Source of the DNA: Nonomuraea sp. PA05
GTDB lineage: Bacteria; Actinomycetota; Actinomycetes; Streptosporangiales; Streptosporangiaceae
Length of the DNA stretch: 64,000 nucleotides
Direction of reading: 5' to 3'
Assembly: GCF_008086045.1 (NCBI RefSeq)
Contig: NZ_VSEY01000012.1
Coordinates: forward strand, 1-64,000
In this document: in pieces, positions 16,120 to 23,602 of the stretch
Layout: each line of letters starts with the position of its first letter
Numbering within the stretch: position 1 is the stretch's first letter
Made by a program: the position numbers and the translations under genes
The notes under the pieces: generated by a model
What the model saw: the letters and a program-made list of their open reading frames with translations, nothing else
The model's database searches: none
What the model was told of the DNA's origin: nothing

Positions 16120-16303
16120 CCATCGACGCGCGCTGACGCCGTTCCGCTGGCTGCGACCGCCGTACACAGCCTCAGTGATCTGGTGAGGCAGTTGAGCCAT
16201 GAGCCTGGCCACGAGGCCGGTTGACTTCCGGCGAGGGTCCACGTCGCGGGGCCGGCAGCGTCACCCTCCGCCCGAGGTGGCGGGCACCATCTGACGCTTC
16301 GCC

Positions 16304-17665
16304 TCAGGCCTTGGCGGGCCTGGTGATGCTGTCGAAGTACAGCTTCAGCAGCTCCCGCACCCCCGGCGTCTCATGGATCTGCACGCTTGAGGCGTATCCA
16401 GCGATCTGCATGCTGGAGTACGCGGGAGGTATCGCCCCCGGCGTGGTGATCTGCGGCCACAGTTCGTTGGCCACCACTTCGAGCAACGCCACGGCGAGCT
16501 GATCGGGGGTCTTCCCGCCCTCCCAGCCCGGGGGCAGCGTGATCGCCGTGTCGGTGGCCGTGGAGACCACCTTGAGCCCCAGCAGCGCGTTGTCCCGGCC
16601 CAGGGTCAGGTGCTTGTTGACCCTGTCGATCAGGAGGTCCATCTGCTTCTTGAACTCGTCGAGCAGACCGGTGACCACCTCCTTGTACTCGGGTCCGTCC
16701 GGGATGGCCGCCAGGCCGGACAACGAGGAGCTGGGCAGCGGCTTCTCCTTGGAGTCGCGGTAGAGGTTGTGGGCCTGGATCCAGGCGCGTATCACCCGGG
16801 ACGACATCAGCGCGTGGACCTGCTCCAGCAGCGTGCCCTTGCCGCCGCGCAGCAGATCCAGCTCGGCAGCCGAGAGACCGGGCTTGCCGCCGAGCAGGTC
16901 GACGGCCACCTGTTCGTAGTTGGCGGCGTTGACCTCGGCCAGCTCCGGGATGAGCAGGTAGTGCGCGTTGACCGCACGGTAGGCGAAGTCGATCGTGTAG
17001 TAGTTCTGGGCGAGCGTGTGCGACACCTCGTGCAGCAGCGCCGCCGCCGACTCCGCGTCGCCGTCGACGTTGTTGAGCAGTCTCCTGCCCACCTCGACCC
17101 AGGCCTTCTCCCCTTGACCATGAGCGAGGGCCCGCATCGTGCCAGGCAGGTCGGGGCCGTAGACGAAGCCCATTGCGGGGCCTTTGCCGGTCTGCGCGTG
17201 CAGGGCCTTGAACTTGCCGAGGATGGCGGGGAAGCGCGCGGCGGCCTTGTCCGCGCGCGTCCCGAAGCACCTCTTCAGGCTCTCCACCGCCGCGGGGCTC
17301 CCCGTGACGACCTGGTCGACGACCTCCTTCTCGATTCTCTGGATCAGCCCGTCGAACCATGGGTTCCTCGCGATGCCGGGAACCCAGCCGTGCAGGCGGT
17401 TGAGCGTTTCGACGATCAGGGGCAGCCCCTTGGCCATCTCCTCGCCGCTGGCCTTCCGTCCGGCGGGGTTCGTGGTCAGGTCCCCCGCGAGTCGGACCCA
17501 GGTGGGGGACAGCTCCTTGGTCCAGTGGGCGCGCAGGTCCTTGAGCACCTCGTCGTCGGGGAGATCGCGCCGCGCGCCGTTGACGAGCTTCACGTACGAC
17601 TCGGCGACGTAGCCCGTCCTGGACCTGATCGCGTCGAGCATCGCCGCAGTGGGAATGGGGATCAT
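16304..17665 (-). CDS. Unrecognised 453-residue protein with an HEXXH motif
   Basis: I do not recognise this family. The protein is soluble, mostly helical, and has no signal peptide. The striking feature is H212-E213-V-S-H216 in ALLHEVSHTLAQNYYT, the zinc-binding helix of gluzincin-type metalloproteases. About 25 residues later, IPELAEVNAANYEQVAVDLL carries acidic residues that could give a third ligand. The ATG at 17665 follows AAGGAAGG. It is 50 bp upstream of the next leftward gene's stop, so it may be cotranscribed with the membrane protein gene. Protease activity is inferred from the motif alone. Confidence 0.7.
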   Translation of the reverse strand: MIPIPTAAMLDAIRSRTGYVAESYVKLVNGARRDLPDDEVLKDLRAHWTKELSPTWVRLAGDLTTNPAGRKASGEEMAKGLPLIVETLNRLHGWVPGIARNPWFDGLIQRIEKEVVDQVVTGSPAAVESLKRCFGTRADKAAARFPAILGKFKALHAQTGKGPAMGFVYGPDLPGTMRALAHGQGEKAWVEVGRRLLNNVDGDAESAAALLHEVSHTLAQNYYTIDFAYRAVNAHYLLIPELAEVNAANYEQVAVDLLGGKPGLSAAELDLLRGGKGTLLEQVHALMSSRVIRAWIQAHNLYRDSKEKPLPSSSLSGLAAIPDGPEYKEVVTGLLDEFKKQMDLLIDRVNKHLTLGRDNALLGLKVVSTATDTAITLPPGWEGGKTPDQLAVALLEVVANELWPQITTPGAIPPAYSSMQIAGYASSVQIHETPGVRELLKLYFDSITRPAKA

Positions 17666-17715
17666 CGCGCGCCTTCCTTGTCGTCGGCTCAGCGTGGACC
17701 CGCCCCGGTCCCCCG

Positions 17716-18819
17716 TCAGTGTCGCGGATTACAGCTTTCGCGAGGTCGGCGTGACGGGTCCCGGCCCAGGCTCGGGAGAGGGGCGTGCTTCGGGCTGCCG
17801 GTTCGTTCCCAGGGACCGGTGGGCGCCGTCGTCTCGGCATGCGCTAGCTCGGCGCGGCGGGCCGCCGCGACGGCCAGGGCCGCCAGCAGCGCGGTCGTGA
17901 CGGCCGTCGCCGCGAGCGCGGTCCAGGTGGCCGCGTCGGGGTGGATCAGCGACTGGCCGCGCAGCGCCTGCCAGGCGGTGATGGTGAACACCGCGCTGTA
18001 GCCCAGGATGACGACCCCGGTGAACTGCGCGCGTACGCGTTCATGGCGCAAGAACCCGATCCGGGTGGCGAGGGCGGTGAGGAGCAGCACCGTGAGCACG
18101 AACACCTGGATGGAGTGCAGGCCGATGAAGTGCGGGACGCGCAGGTCGCCGCCCGTGGTGCTCCAGTTCGTGATCGGCATGCCGCCGCCGTCCGGCGCCC
18201 CGACCCCGTGCCCGCCCACCAGCGGGACCGGCCTGCCGTAGGCGTCCTGGACCGTGCGGGGCCCGGCTGACGAGGTCCACCCGGTGATGAAGGACGCCAG
18301 CGCCATGCCGAGAACGGCCAGCCCGAGCCCGGCGCGCAGGGCCCAGGTGAGTGCCGCGTCGCCGATGCGCTGGAACAGCAGCATGACGGCGACGATCAGG
18401 CTCGCCCCGAACAGCCCGAACACCCCGGTGGAGAAGATCTGCTGCCCGATCTGGTTGAACGGGTCGGTGCCGGCGTTGAAGTGGCTGAAGGTGCCGCGGG
18501 CGGCCTGCACCACGATGAAGCCGACGTCGATCAGCCCGGCGACGGCGAAGACTGTTCCGGCGATCCACATGGTGCGCCGCGCCCGACGCAGTTTCGGGAT
18601 CAGCCAGGCGAGCGTCGCGCCGTACATGACGAACGACACCGCGAACTTCAGCGGCTTGGCCCAGATCGACTGTTGCAGGAGCTCGCGACCGTCGGCGAGG
18701 AGACCGGCGCTCGCGACGACCACCAACGCGGACATGGCCGCCACCATGATCGTGAGCGGCCGGTGCCACGACCGCATGCCGGGCCCTCGCCAGGTTGCGT
18801 ACGGTGTATCAATTGTCAT
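17716..18819 (-). CDS. Multi-pass membrane protein, unknown function
   Basis: About 367 residues with some seven membrane helices, for example PLTIMVAAMSALVVVASAGLL, FAVSFVMYGATLAWLIP, TGVFGLFGASLIVAVMLLF and ALRAGLGLAVLGMALASFI. A soluble loop contains VGGHGVGAPDGGGMPITNW, followed by HFIGLHSIQVFVLTVLLL; the two conserved-looking histidines there could bind a ligand. The start could be ATG 18819 or GTG 18840; neither has a strong ribosome site. It is divergent from the GntR-TetR regulator, its likely controller. Confidence 0.7.
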   Translation of the reverse strand: MTIDTPYATWRGPGMRSWHRPLTIMVAAMSALVVVASAGLLADGRELLQQSIWAKPLKFAVSFVMYGATLAWLIPKLRRARRTMWIAGTVFAVAGLIDVGFIVVQAARGTFSHFNAGTDPFNQIGQQIFSTGVFGLFGASLIVAVMLLFQRIGDAALTWALRAGLGLAVLGMALASFITGWTSSAGPRTVQDAYGRPVPLVGGHGVGAPDGGGMPITNWSTTGGDLRVPHFIGLHSIQVFVLTVLLLTALATRIGFLRHERVRAQFTGVVILGYSAVFTITAWQALRGQSLIHPDAATWTALAATAVTTALLAALAVAAARRAELAHAETTAPTGPWERTGSPKHAPLPSLGRDPSRRPRESCNPRH

Positions 18820-18880
18820 GCGTACATCGTATGGGAACACCTTGAACGAAGAGCGATTCAGCCGTTCATAGGCGGCACAA

Positions 18881-18911
18881 AGTGCACTAGTGTGCTAGGT
18901 AGTGAACTAGT
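18881..18911. promoter_or_regulatory. Direct repeats before the double-HTH regulator
   Basis: AGTGCACTAGT (18881-18891) and AGTGAACTAGT (18901-18911) are direct repeats exactly 20 bp apart, about two helical turns. They lie 21 bp upstream of the regulator start and close to the divergent membrane protein, fitting an autoregulatory site. Confidence 0.5.
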
Positions 18912-18931
18912 ACATTGAGGGAAGGCAGGCC

Positions 18932-19912
18932 ATGGCATCGGCCAAGCAACGCCCGGATCCGCCCTACCGGCGCATCGTCGCGGAGTTCCGTACCCGGATT
19001 CTGGCCGGAGACCTGCGGCCGGGCGAGCGCGTACCGTCCATCCGGCAGATCGCCCAGCGGTGGGGTGTCGCGGTCGCGACCGCGACCAAGGTGGTGGCGG
19101 CCCTGCGTGACGAGGGGCTGGTCGAGGCGAGGGTCGGCGCCGGTACGGTGGTCAGCGCGCGCGAGAGCAGAAGGGAGCGGCCGGCGGGTCCAGCGGTTCA
19201 GCAGGCCGGCGTTCCCAAGGGCTCGCTGAACCGTGAGCACGTCCTGCGCACCGCGATCGCGATCGCCGACGCCGAAGGGCTCGGCGCGGTGTCCATGCGG
19301 CGGCTCGCGGCCGAGCTCGGCGCGGGCCCGATGTCGCTGTACCGGCACGTGACGGGCAAGGACGAGCTGGTGACGCAGATGGCCGACGAGGTCTTCGGCG
19401 AGGTGGAGCTGCCCGTCCCGGGGCCGGAGGGGTGGCGGGCCAAGCTGGAGCTCGTCGCCCGCCGGCAGTGGGAGTTGTCCCGGCGGCACCTCTGGCTGCC
19501 CAGGGCCGTCTCGTTCACCCGTCCCTTGCTGGTGCCCAACATGATGGCCCACACCGAGTGGACCCTGCGCGCACTCGACGAGCTCGAGTTGCCCATGGAG
19601 ATCAGGGCCCGCGAAGCGCTCACGCTGCCCGCGCTGGTGCACACCGTGGCGCTGTCCATGGCGGAGGAGGCCGAAGCCGAGCAGGAGACCGGCGTGACGC
19701 ATGACGGGTGGTGGCTGCTCCAGCGCGAGCGGGCCGGCGAACTTCTCAGCACCGGACGATTCCCGCTGCTGGCCATGCTGCCCGAGGAGACGGTGTCGGA
19801 CCTGGACGGCATGTTCGAGTACATCCTGGCACGCCATCTCGACGGGTTCGCCGTCATGGTGAGCAGGGACGCGGGTCGTCCTCGGGGTGAAGCCGATGTG
19901 AAGCAGCCATGA
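18932..19912 (+). CDS. Hybrid regulator: GntR-type HTH fused to a TetR-type repressor
   Basis: A 326-residue protein with two DNA-binding domains. Residues about 10-80 are a GntR winged helix (PYRRIVAEFRTRILAGDL, then VPSIRQIAQRWGVAVATATK). Residues about 98-150 are a TetR HTH (HVLRTAIAIADAEGLGAVSM, then LGAGPMSLYRHVTGKDEL). The remainder is a TetR_C effector domain. Such fusions are known in actinobacteria but uncommon. The ATG at 18932 follows GGAAGG. Likely autoregulated through the repeats just upstream and controlling the divergent membrane protein. Confidence 0.88.
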   Translation: MASAKQRPDPPYRRIVAEFRTRILAGDLRPGERVPSIRQIAQRWGVAVATATKVVAALRDEGLVEARVGAGTVVSARESRRERPAGPAVQQAGVPKGSLNREHVLRTAIAIADAEGLGAVSMRRLAAELGAGPMSLYRHVTGKDELVTQMADEVFGEVELPVPGPEGWRAKLELVARRQWELSRRHLWLPRAVSFTRPLLVPNMMAHTEWTLRALDELELPMEIRAREALTLPALVHTVALSMAEEAEAEQETGVTHDGWWLLQRERAGELLSTGRFPLLAMLPEETVSDLDGMFEYILARHLDGFAVMVSRDAGRPRGEADVKQP

Positions 19913-19955
19913 TGGCGCCGCGTGCTCCACTGGAGCATTCGACGGGGGAGACATC

Positions 19956-21074
19956 ATGCGCTTCACGCGTTCACGCGCGCCGTTCGCCGAATCGGCCGGG
20001 AGCGTACCGGCTGGAGGCGCCACGAGCGGCACGCTCTACGTCACGAACGGCGACTCCGGCGACATCTCGCTGTTCCGCCTCGACGTGCAGGGCAGGCCGG
20101 TGCTCGACCCGCCGCTCGTCGCGACGGGCAGGCAGCCGCGGCAGCTCGTGTTCGCCCGTGACGGCCGCACCGCGTACGTAGCGACGGCCCTGGACGACCA
20201 CGTGCACCAGTACCGGGTGGGTCACGACGGGCGGCTCGCCGTGCTGGCGCCGCCCATGCGGACGGGGGCGTCCCCGGTCGGGAGCGTCGTGGCGCCGTCG
20301 GGCAGGGCTCTCTACACGGCCAACACGGATGACGGCACCGTGTCGCTGTTCGCGATCGGCGACGGCGGACGCCTGCGCGTCCTCGGCGCCCCCGCCGTCA
20401 CCGGGCAGGACAGCCCGCGCGGGCTCGCCATCACGCCCGACGGCCGCTACCTGTACGTCAGCCACGGCCGACCGGCGATCACCGCGGAGGACACCAAGCC
20501 GCCCGGCTTCGTCGTCGTCTTCGCGGTGCGCACCGACGGCACACTGCGCAGGATCGGCGCGCCGGTGCCGGTCGAGCGCGGCGGGCTCGGCATGTCGATC
20601 ACCCCGGACGGGCGGTTCCTCTACGTCGCGTGCGAGGCGCTGACCAGCGTGTCGGACCGCCAGCTCTTCGGCTTCGCAGTCGGCGCCGACGGCTCGCTCA
20701 AGGCGGTCCCCGGCTCGCCGTACAGCACGCCGGACGTGCCCGTCAGCGCCGCGGTGACACCGGACGGGCTGCGGTTGTACGTCGCCGGCGGGGGCCTGGA
20801 CCTTGATCTCGACGCGGCCACCAGTGTGTGGGGGTTCACGATCGCCGCCGACGGGGCGCTGATCGCCGTCCCCGATGCTCCCTTCGACGCCGGTCGCGGC
20901 CCGGTCGGCATCGCGCTGACGCCTGACGGGCGGCGGGCCTACGTCAGCACGCTCCGCGCCGAGCTCATCTCGTTCGCCGTCGGGGCGGACGGGAGGCTGG
21001 CACCGATCACGGAGGCCGTGCCGACGGGCGGGGTCCGTCCGCTCTTCCAGTCCGTGGCCGTCGGGCCGCGCTGA
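19956..21074 (+). CDS. Beta-propeller protein of the lactonase/YncE family
   Basis: A 372-residue propeller with repeated blades of the form TPDGRYLYVSHG, TPDGRFLYVACE, TPDGLRLYVAGG and TPDGRRAYVSTL, the pattern of the 6-phosphogluconolactonase-like (Pgl/YncE) superfamily. Its N-terminus has no hydrophobic signal core, so it looks cytoplasmic, unlike the related secreted protein at 22062-23504. Function is not certain: lactonase, or binding protein. The ATG follows GGGGGAG. Confidence 0.82.
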   Translation: MRFTRSRAPFAESAGSVPAGGATSGTLYVTNGDSGDISLFRLDVQGRPVLDPPLVATGRQPRQLVFARDGRTAYVATALDDHVHQYRVGHDGRLAVLAPPMRTGASPVGSVVAPSGRALYTANTDDGTVSLFAIGDGGRLRVLGAPAVTGQDSPRGLAITPDGRYLYVSHGRPAITAEDTKPPGFVVVFAVRTDGTLRRIGAPVPVERGGLGMSITPDGRFLYVACEALTSVSDRQLFGFAVGADGSLKAVPGSPYSTPDVPVSAAVTPDGLRLYVAGGGLDLDLDAATSVWGFTIAADGALIAVPDAPFDAGRGPVGIALTPDGRRAYVSTLRAELISFAVGADGRLAPITEAVPTGGVRPLFQSVAVGPR

Positions 21075-21184
21075 CCAGAGGCGCACGGACACGGGGCGCG
21101 CGGCAAGGGCGTGTGCTGATGGGGGTGCGCCGGCCGAATGCGTGGGCCCCCTGCTGAGGAGCCGAGCACCGGAGGCGTAGGTTC

Positions 21185-22030
21185 ATGTTCTTCACCGTGC
21201 TCGGCCCGGTAGGCGTGCAGGTGGCAGGCAGAACGCACGTGCTGCGACGGGCGCAGACGCGGGGACTGCTGGCGTTCATGCTGCTACGGGCCAACCGGGT
21301 CGTACCGGCCGAGGCACTGATCGAGGCCCTGTGGGGCGGCGCGGAACCGCGGTCGGCCCGCAGTCAGATCCAGAACGGGATGTCGGCCGTACGGGCGCAA
21401 CTGCGCGCGCACGGCGGCGAGGAGATGTTGTCCAGCGGCCCCGCCGGATACCTGCTCACCGTCGCGGCCGGCCAGGTCGATCACGCGCTGTTCGAGCTGC
21501 GCCGCCGTGAGGCCGTCGCGGCGGCCGGCTGGTCACCCGGCCGGGCGGCGGCCGCGTTGCGGGCGGGGCTGGAGCTGTGGCGGGGGCCGGTGCTCGGCGG
21601 GGCGGCGGGCTCGTACGTCGAGCCCGCCCGTGCCCGCCTGCTCGACCGGTACCTCACGGCGCGGGAGGAGTTCGTCGAGCTGGAGTTGCGGCTGGGGAGG
21701 CACGGCGAGGTGGCGGCCGAGTTCCTGGCCGCCGTGGACGAGCATCCGGGGCGGGAACGGCTGCGTCGTCAGGTCATGCTCGCGCTGTACCGGTCGGGGC
21801 GGCAGGTGGAGGCGCTGCGGCTGTACCGGGAGCATCGGGCGCGGCTGGCCGAGGGGCTCGGTCTGGATCCGGGGCCTGAGCTGGTGGCGCTGCATCAGGC
21901 GATCCTGGAGAACGACGCGACGCTCCTGACCGCGGACGCTCAGGATGCGGCTGGAGGTGCAGGGCCGGCCCGGTCGGCTCGCCATCGACGGCGGCGAACC
22001 GGCCGGGCCCGGCCTCCCGCAGGCCGTTGA
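21185..22030 (+). CDS. SARP-family regulator (AfsR/DnrI type, short)
   Basis: A 281-residue activator. Residues 1-95 are the OmpR-like winged helix (RAQTRGLLAFMLLRANRVV, then SARSQIQNGMSAVRAQL). Residues about 100-245 are the bacterial transcriptional activation domain, ending in the typical QVEALRLYREHRARLAEGLG. The tail is arginine-rich and unlike the domain. SARPs activate secondary-metabolite or signalling genes, yet this one sits between two propeller genes and no biosynthetic cluster adjoins it. The ATG at 21185 follows GGAGG. Confidence 0.9.
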   Translation: MFFTVLGPVGVQVAGRTHVLRRAQTRGLLAFMLLRANRVVPAEALIEALWGGAEPRSARSQIQNGMSAVRAQLRAHGGEEMLSSGPAGYLLTVAAGQVDHALFELRRREAVAAAGWSPGRAAAALRAGLELWRGPVLGGAAGSYVEPARARLLDRYLTAREEFVELELRLGRHGEVAAEFLAAVDEHPGRERLRRQVMLALYRSGRQVEALRLYREHRARLAEGLGLDPGPELVALHQAILENDATLLTADAQDAAGGAGPARSARHRRRRTGRARPPAGR

Positions 22031-22036
22031 CCGCTG

Positions 22037-22062
22037 GCGGCCGGCCGATGGCGGCCGGCCGC
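22037..22062. terminator. Bidirectional GC hairpin between convergent genes
   Basis: GCGGCCGGCC (22037-22046) and GGCCGGCCGC (22053-22062) form a perfect 10-bp stem with a 6-base loop. It fills the gap between the SARP stop and the stop of the leftward propeller gene, so it can serve both. Confidence 0.6.
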
Positions 22063-23504
22063 TACCGGACGGTGACCGGCAGCGTGGCCCTGGCCTTGGG
22101 CGACCCGTTGCACGACACGGACTGCCCCGTGTAGACCGTCGCCACCGAACACCCCTCGTCATCCACGACGGTCACCGTGACCGCGTACCTCCCGGGCACC
22201 GCATAGGTGTGCACCGGCGCCGCACCCCCGTCGGGCAGCTTCACGCCATCGCCGAAGTCCCAGTCGTAGCGGACGACCCGCCCGTCAGGGTCGGACGAGG
22301 CGGCGGCGGAGAAGGACACCCGCAGCCCCTCGACGCGCGAGGTGAGGGACGCCACCGGCCCCTGGTCCGGGCTGACGGCGACGGCCTGCAGCGCGGCCTG
22401 CTCGTCGCCCTTGCCCATGTCGTACGGCGAGCCGGGCAACGCCGTCAGGGCCCCGCCGGGGTCCACCGCGAAGCCGGACACGTCGTCGGAGTCGATGTTG
22501 GAGACGTACAGGCGGCGCCCGCTCGGCGACAGGGCCATCGCGACGGGCGACTTGTGCGCGTCCACCTCGCCGCGGTGCCGCAACACGCCGCCGGCGCCGA
22601 TGTCGTACGTGGTGATCGACTTGCTGCCGCTGAGGAGGAGGCCGCCGTCGGCGACGTACAGGTGCCGCCCGTCGGGGGTCGCCACGGCCGAGATGGGCAG
22701 GTCGGGCGGGTCGAACGGCGAGCCGGCGACCTCGCTCAGCTCGCCGCCGGCGCCGATGGCGAAGGCGAAGAGGTCTCCGGAATCGGAGCAGGGCACGTAA
22801 AGATACTTCCCGTCAGGGGTGACGGCCATGGCGCCGCCCGACCTGCCGATCGGGGTGGAGGCGTGCCGCGGGGACAGTTCGCCGCCGGCGCCGATGGCGA
22901 AGGTCGTCACCGCGTCGAAGTCGCCGGCGTCCTTGCCGCGGTGGCTGACGTACAGGAAGTGACCGTCCGGGGTGACGGCCAGGCCGTTCGGCTGGACCTC
23001 GCCGCTCGCCACCGGTTCGCCGAACGGGCTCAGGGCGCCGTCCGGGGCGACGGTGAACGCCGAGATCGTGTTGTCGACCCGGTTGGACACGTAGAGCGTG
23101 CCGCCGCCTGGTGTGAGGGCGAGGCTGACGGGTTCGGTTCCGGTGGCCACGACGGGGCCGTACGGGGTCAGCCCGCCGTCGGCGCCGATCCGGTACGTCC
23201 TGATCACGCGCGCGTCGTCCCCCTTGTTGGGGTCGAAGCCGACGGCCACGTACGCCGTGCGGCCGTCGGCCGACAGGACGGTGCCGCGCGTCCCGCCGTC
23301 CGCGTTCACGGTGCGCGGCGGGGTCACCAGTCCGCCGTCGGCCCGGACGCGGAACGTCATCACATCCCTGGAGACCAGCCCGTTCACGTAGACCGAGCGC
23401 TCGGGCCCGGCGGCCACCCGGGTGGCGGCGGAGGTGGCGGTGAAGGGGGTCACGGTCAGGGCCAGGGCGGTGCAGAGCAGTGTGGTACGTCGGAGCTTCG
23501 ACAT
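22062..23504 (-). CDS. Secreted beta-propeller (lactonase-like) protein with C-terminal PKD domain
   Basis: A 480-residue secreted protein. The signal peptide is residues 1-28 (LLCTALALTVTPFTATSAAT). About seven blades follow, with repeats such as SADGRTAYVAVG, TPGGGTLYVSNRVDNTISAF, TPDGHFLYVSH and SPSGRRLYVSNIDSDDV. Residues about 390-470 are a PKD domain (FSAAASSDPDG, YDWDFGDG, HTYAVPGRYAVTVTVVDDEG). Likely an extracellular binding or adhesion protein; lactonase activity is not proven by the fold. It is related to the propeller gene on the other side of the SARP. Confidence 0.85.
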   Translation of the reverse strand: MSKLRRTTLLCTALALTVTPFTATSAATRVAAGPERSVYVNGLVSRDVMTFRVRADGGLVTPPRTVNADGGTRGTVLSADGRTAYVAVGFDPNKGDDARVIRTYRIGADGGLTPYGPVVATGTEPVSLALTPGGGTLYVSNRVDNTISAFTVAPDGALSPFGEPVASGEVQPNGLAVTPDGHFLYVSHRGKDAGDFDAVTTFAIGAGGELSPRHASTPIGRSGGAMAVTPDGKYLYVPCSDSGDLFAFAIGAGGELSEVAGSPFDPPDLPISAVATPDGRHLYVADGGLLLSGSKSITTYDIGAGGVLRHRGEVDAHKSPVAMALSPSGRRLYVSNIDSDDVSGFAVDPGGALTALPGSPYDMGKGDEQAALQAVAVSPDQGPVASLTSRVEGLRVSFSAAASSDPDGRVVRYDWDFGDGVKLPDGGAAPVHTYAVPGRYAVTVTVVDDEGCSVATVYTGQSVSCNGSPKARATLPVTVR

Positions 23505-23602
23505 GGCGAGTCAACCTCGAACTCTGGATTCCGTCGTCCCAGGCATCCTCCGGGCTGGGCCCATGCATCCCGTACACAAACCCCACACACCGCCACGCCG
23601 GT

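Noticed and set aside
21185..23504. Secondary-metabolite cluster around the SARP
   Set aside because: No synthase, ligase or tailoring genes are adjacent; only the two propeller genes.
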